Part shown: piece after piece, positions 5,960 to 7,637 of the stretch
Numbering within the stretch: the stretch's first letter is position 1
Layout: every line of letters begins with the position of its first letter
NCBI GenBank assembly: GCA_050996575.1
Contig: JBPCRS010000130.1
Span: forward strand, 1 to 7,637
Source: DASUSH01 sp050996575
Lineage (GTDB): Bacteria; Actinomycetota; Thermoleophilia; Solirubrobacterales; 70-9
Direction: 5' to 3'
DNA length: 7,637 nucleotides
The notes under the pieces: model-generated
Database searches by the model: none
Told to the model about the DNA's origin: nothing
What the model saw: the letters and a program-made list of their open reading frames with translations, nothing else
Position numbers and translations under genes: made by a program

Positions 5960-7018
5960 TCACCTTGTCGGCTGGTCGAGCACGATCGGCCAGTCGGCGG
6001 GATCCCCTTCGGGGCGCTCGATCTTCTCCGGGCGGCCCTCGGGAAGCTCGTCGAGCAGCGAGCGCAGCGGGTGCTTCTGGAGGTGCTCGGCGACGGTCAT
6101 CCGGGCGGTGTCGATCGCCTCGTTGCGGCGCTTGCCGCTCATCAGGTTGTTGCCCATCACCGCCATGTCCTCGCCGGTGGGCTGGACCAGGATCACCTCG
6201 GTGCCCGCGGCGCGCAGCTTCTTTGCCTCCGAGCCGAGCTTTCGCCCGGATGCGTTGCGCCAAGTCGTGGCGATGCGGTCGGCGGGGTTCCAGGCACGGA
6301 TCGGGTGAAGCGAGGAGGTCGGGTTGAGGCAGATGACGAGGTCGAGCTCCTCGTCGCAGAGGATGTCGAGGTTCGAGGTCGAGTAGATGCCGCCGTCGAC
6401 GTAGAGCCCGCCGGCGATCGCGACCGGCCGGTAGAAGCCGGGGATCGCGCATGAGGCGGCTACCGCATCGGCGAGCTCGGCCTGGGGCGTGCCCTCGCGG
6501 CCGAAGGGGACGCGGCGCCCACTCGAGTAGTCGCAGGCGACGATGCGGAGGCCCGGGTGGTTCGACCAACCCTCGGGGACTACACGGCGGATCTGTTCGC
6601 GCAGCGGCTCGGTCGAGATGATCCCGCGCGGCAGGAAGCCGGCGGCCATCGTCACCGGCGTGTGGCTGCGTGGGCGGGTGATCGCGTTGAAGGCGAGCCT
6701 CCACGAGCCGGGGGCGAGGGGGAGGGCGCCGCGCTCGACCCTGTAGACGGCGCCACCTGTGCGATCGGCGGTCGCGGCCGGCCGTCCCTCGGCATCGGTG
6801 ACGCCCTCGAACGACTCCCCCTTCGAGAACCCGACCATGAACCAGGGCGGGACACCGGCGGCGCAGAGCGCGCCGATCATCGCGCCCGCCGAGGTGCCGA
6901 CGAGGTAGTCGGCCTCGGCCGGGTCCCAGCCGGTCTCTCGGGCGAGCGCGTCGAGGCCACCGGTGAGCCAGGCTCCGCCCATCACTCCGCCCGCCCCGAG
7001 TACCAGCCCCACTCTCAC
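5960..7018 (-). CDS. Patatin-like phospholipase family protein
   Basis: The 352-residue product has a full patatin (PNPLA) domain: a glycine-rich oxyanion loop LGAGGVMGGAW (7-17), the nucleophile motif GTSAG with Ser43 (41-45), and the Asp of the Ser-Asp dyad in DGG (Asp208, within YVDGGIYSTSN). Such enzymes cleave acyl chains from phospholipids or other lipid esters. Cytoplasmic or membrane-peripheral location is likely, as no signal peptide or membrane span is seen. The C-terminal third (about 240-352) is charged and carries no domain I recognise. Two starts compete: GTG 7018, seven bases after a TAACCT hexamer (leaderless), or GTG 7012, five bases after GAGG in a GAGGTGA sequence that matches the anti-Shine-Dalgarno well. 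The latter shortens the protein by two residues. It follows the ATL gene by 10 bases and is likely co-transcribed with it. Confidence 0.9.
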   Translation of the reverse strand: MRVGLVLGAGGVMGGAWLTGGLDALARETGWDPAEADYLVGTSAGAMIGALCAAGVPPWFMVGFSKGESFEGVTDAEGRPAATADRTGGAVYRVERGALPLAPGSWRLAFNAITRPRSHTPVTMAAGFLPRGIISTEPLREQIRRVVPEGWSNHPGLRIVACDYSSGRRVPFGREGTPQAELADAVAASCAIPGFYRPVAIAGGLYVDGGIYSTSNLDILCDEELDLVICLNPTSSLHPIRAWNPADRIATTWRNASGRKLGSEAKKLRAAGTEVILVQPTGEDMAVMGNNLMSGKRRNEAIDTARMTVAEHLQKHPLRSLLDELPEGRPEKIERPEGDPADWPIVLDQPTR

Positions 7019-7025
7019 CTCGGAG

Positions 7026-7031
7026 AGGTTA
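7026..7031 (-). promoter_or_regulatory. Candidate leaderless -10 element (TAACCT) before the patatin gene
   Basis: On the minus strand TAACCT ends exactly seven bases before GTG 7018. Its TAA is also the stop codon of the ATL gene, so the hexamer may be partly accidental. It matches the hexamer and spacing before the hydrolase at 4798. No -35 is evident. Confidence 0.35.
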
Positions 7032-7319
7032 TGCGAGCGCGTCGTCGATCGGGAACCAGGCGACGCTCATGTCGACGCGGGGGCCGATGAACGGAGTGCC
7101 CTCGGCCTCGAGCAGGCGGCGCTGTCTTTCGCCTTTCGCCAGCGAGCCGTCGGCCCGGACGACGCGGTGCCAGGGGAGGTTGGGGTCTGGGTTGTTGGCG
7201 AGGATCGTGCCGGCGAACCGGGGCGCTTCGGGGCAGAGATCGCCGTAGGTGGTGACGAAGCCCTCGGGCACGGACCTGACCCGCTTGATCACGTCTGTCT
7301 CGCGTCGGTCGTCTGCCAT
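7029..7319 (-). CDS. Alkyltransferase-like protein (ATL), MGMT-family DNA-binding domain lacking the catalytic Cys
   Basis: The 96-residue product is the isolated C-terminal DNA-binding domain of O6-alkylguanine-DNA alkyltransferases: VPEGFVTTYGDLCPEAPR (17-34), NNPDPNLPWHRVVRADGSL (42-60), and the tail EGTPFIGPRVDMSVAWF. The active-site PCHR motif reads PWHR (49-52), with Trp50 in place of the alkyl-accepting Cys. That is the defining substitution of ATL proteins, which bind O6-alkylguanine, flip it, and mark it for nucleotide excision repair without transferring the alkyl group. Tyr25 and Arg34 are in the positions expected for the base-flipping tyrosine and the arginine finger. ATG 7319 gives the standard ATL length; an in-frame GTG at 7376 would add 19 non-conserved residues. 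GACAAT ends seven bases before the ATG, so the mRNA may be leaderless. The patatin gene follows after 10 bases. Confidence 0.88.
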   Translation of the reverse strand: MADDRRETDVIKRVRSVPEGFVTTYGDLCPEAPRFAGTILANNPDPNLPWHRVVRADGSLAKGERQRRLLEAEGTPFIGPRVDMSVAWFPIDDALA

Positions 7320-7326
7320 GGACCCG

Positions 7327-7332
7327 ATTGTC
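7327..7332 (-). promoter_or_regulatory. Candidate leaderless -10 element (GACAAT) for the ATL gene
   Basis: GACAAT on the minus strand matches TATAAT at four of six positions and ends exactly seven bases before ATG 7319, the same spacing seen before the genes starting at 4798 and 7018. There is no Shine-Dalgarno sequence before this ATG. No good -35 is visible. Confidence 0.35.
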
Positions 7333-7364
7333 CGCTTCCGCGCCACCGTCCTGCTTTGCGACCA

Positions 7365-7379
7365 CCTGTCGGACACAGG
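7365..7379. repeat. Small inverted repeat upstream of tRNA-Leu and ATL
   Basis: CCTGT (7365-7369) and ACAGG (7375-7379) form a five-base dyad around CGGAC, in the 105-base divergent gap between the ATL gene and tRNA-Leu. It could be an operator, but a dyad this short is expected by chance fairly often. Confidence 0.2.
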
Positions 7380-7406
7380 GCAGGACAGCGAAAGAGTTGC
7401 CCCCGG

Positions 7407-7412
7407 TACTCT
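7407..7412 (+). promoter_or_regulatory. Possible -10 element (TACTCT) of the tRNA-Leu gene
   Basis: TACTCT fits TAnnnT and lies 12 bases before the mature 5' end of the tRNA, a usual distance. AGGACA at 7382-7387 shares GACA with the -35 consensus, but the 19-base spacer is long. Confidence 0.3.
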
Positions 7413-7424
7413 GAGGCCGTTCCC

Positions 7425-7508
7425 GCGGCCGTGGCGGAACTGGCAGACGCGCGGCGTTCAGGTCGCCGTGTCCGAAAGGGCGTGGAGGTTCGAATCCTCT
7501 CGGCCGCA
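7425..7508 (+). tRNA. tRNA-Leu, anticodon CAG
   Basis: All arms of a long-variable-loop (class II) tRNA fold. Acceptor GCGGCCG (7425-7431) pairs with CGGCCGC (7501-7507), and A7508 is the discriminator. The D stem is GCG/CGC. Anticodon stem CGGCG/CGCCG encloses loop TTCAGGT, giving anticodon CAG at 7459-7461, which reads CUG. A variable arm GTCC-GAAA-GGGC follows at 7470-7481. The T arm is GGAGG-TTCGAAT-CCTCT. Class II shape, CAG anticodon and A73 agree on leucine. The terminal CCA is not encoded and must be added by nucleotidyltransferase. Confidence 0.96.
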
Positions 7509-7516
7509 TCGAAATC

Positions 7517-7543
7517 CGGGCGTAAAATCACCGATTTCACCCG
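7517..7543 (+). other. Stem-loop in the spacer between the two tRNA genes
   Basis: CGGG (7517-7520) pairs with CCCG (7540-7543), and inside it AAATC (7525-7529) pairs with GATTT (7533-7537) around a three-base loop. The AT-rich inner stem is unusual here. It lies in the 51-base spacer between tRNA-Leu and tRNA-Glu, so it may be a processing signal in a joint precursor. A T-tract is lacking. TAATAT at 7545-7550 just downstream could be a weak -10 for tRNA-Glu, but no -35 accompanies it. Confidence 0.35.
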
Positions 7544-7559
7544 CTAATATCGGCTCCCT

Positions 7560-7632
7560 GCCGCTATCGTCTAGGGGACTAGGACGCCGGATTCTCAGTC
7601 CGGAAACCGGGGTTCGAATCCCCGTAGCGGTG
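7560..7632 (+). tRNA. tRNA-Glu, anticodon CTC
   Basis: A complete 73-base cloverleaf. Acceptor GCCGCTA (7560-7566) pairs with TAGCGGT (7625-7631), with a G-U first pair, and G7632 is the discriminator. The D stem is GTCT/GGAC. Anticodon stem CCGGA/TCCGG carries loop TTCTCAG with anticodon CTC (7594-7596), which reads GAG. The T arm is CGGGG-TTCGAAT-CCCCG. CCA is not encoded. Fifty-one bases after tRNA-Leu on the same strand, it is probably transcribed with it. Confidence 0.96.
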
Positions 7633-7637
7633 CCTCA

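Noticed and set aside
5895..6704. 269-codon minus-strand open frame in another frame of the patatin gene
   Set aside because: It is an Arg/Pro/His-rich shadow of the patatin gene, which has the full GTSAG and DGG motifs in its own frame.
7015..7540. Open frames overlapping the tRNA-Leu gene on either strand
   Set aside because: They cross a perfectly folded tRNA and the ATL gene in other frames and show no domain.
7425..7632. tRNA genes as an integration (att) site
   Set aside because: No integrase gene and no repeat of a tRNA 3' end is visible in the window.

Overview
The window is chromosomal DNA of a GC-rich actinobacterium (third codon positions are almost all G or C, several genes start with GTG, and the tRNA genes lack an encoded CCA). 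The mix of a DUF3556 membrane protein, a CrtI/PYROXD2-like flavoprotein and a secreted beta-propeller protein fits Actinomycetota, perhaps a Solirubrobacterales/Thermoleophilia-type organism. That placement is inference only. Gene density is high and no non-coding stretch exceeds 300 bases. The largest gap, 5731-5959, holds the most unusual object here.

Layout. (1) 1-1505, minus: 5' part of a secreted or membrane-anchored beta-propeller protein that runs off the left edge. (2) 1506-1590: divergent control region with three TNCGTCA repeats. (3) 1591-5730, plus: a three-gene unit made of a DUF3556 polytopic membrane protein, an FAD-dependent phytoene-desaturase-like oxidoreductase coupled to it by an ATGA overlap, and an alpha/beta hydrolase 34 bases further on. 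(4) 5727-5898: a 172-bp full-length imperfect palindrome with perfect 21-bp outer arms. It overlaps the hydrolase stop codon and lies between convergent operons. (5) 5917-5946: a GC-rich stem-loop, a possible terminator for the minus-strand unit. (6) 7319-5960, minus: an alkyltransferase-like (ATL) DNA-repair protein followed 10 bases later by a patatin-like phospholipase. (7) 7425-7632, plus: tRNA-Leu(CAG) and tRNA-Glu(CTC).

How the genes may work together. The plus-strand unit pairs a multi-pass membrane protein having a soluble C-terminal region with a flavin oxidoreductase and a serine hydrolase. This suggests oxidation and hydrolysis of a hydrophobic substrate (lipid, isoprenoid or similar) at the membrane. 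The substrate cannot be read from the sequence. The minus-strand pair combines recognition of O6-alkylguanine with a lipid acyl hydrolase, and I see no functional link beyond proximity. Three genes have a -10-like hexamer exactly seven bases before the start codon (TAACCT twice, GACAAT once), which suggests leaderless transcripts.

The best candidate for something undescribed is the 172-bp palindromic element. It has AT-rich ends in a GC-rich setting, CTAG at both outer edges, mismatches that would all be wobble pairs in minus-strand RNA, and no resemblance to an ordinary terminator. It could be a MITE-like non-autonomous element, a structured RNA, or both.
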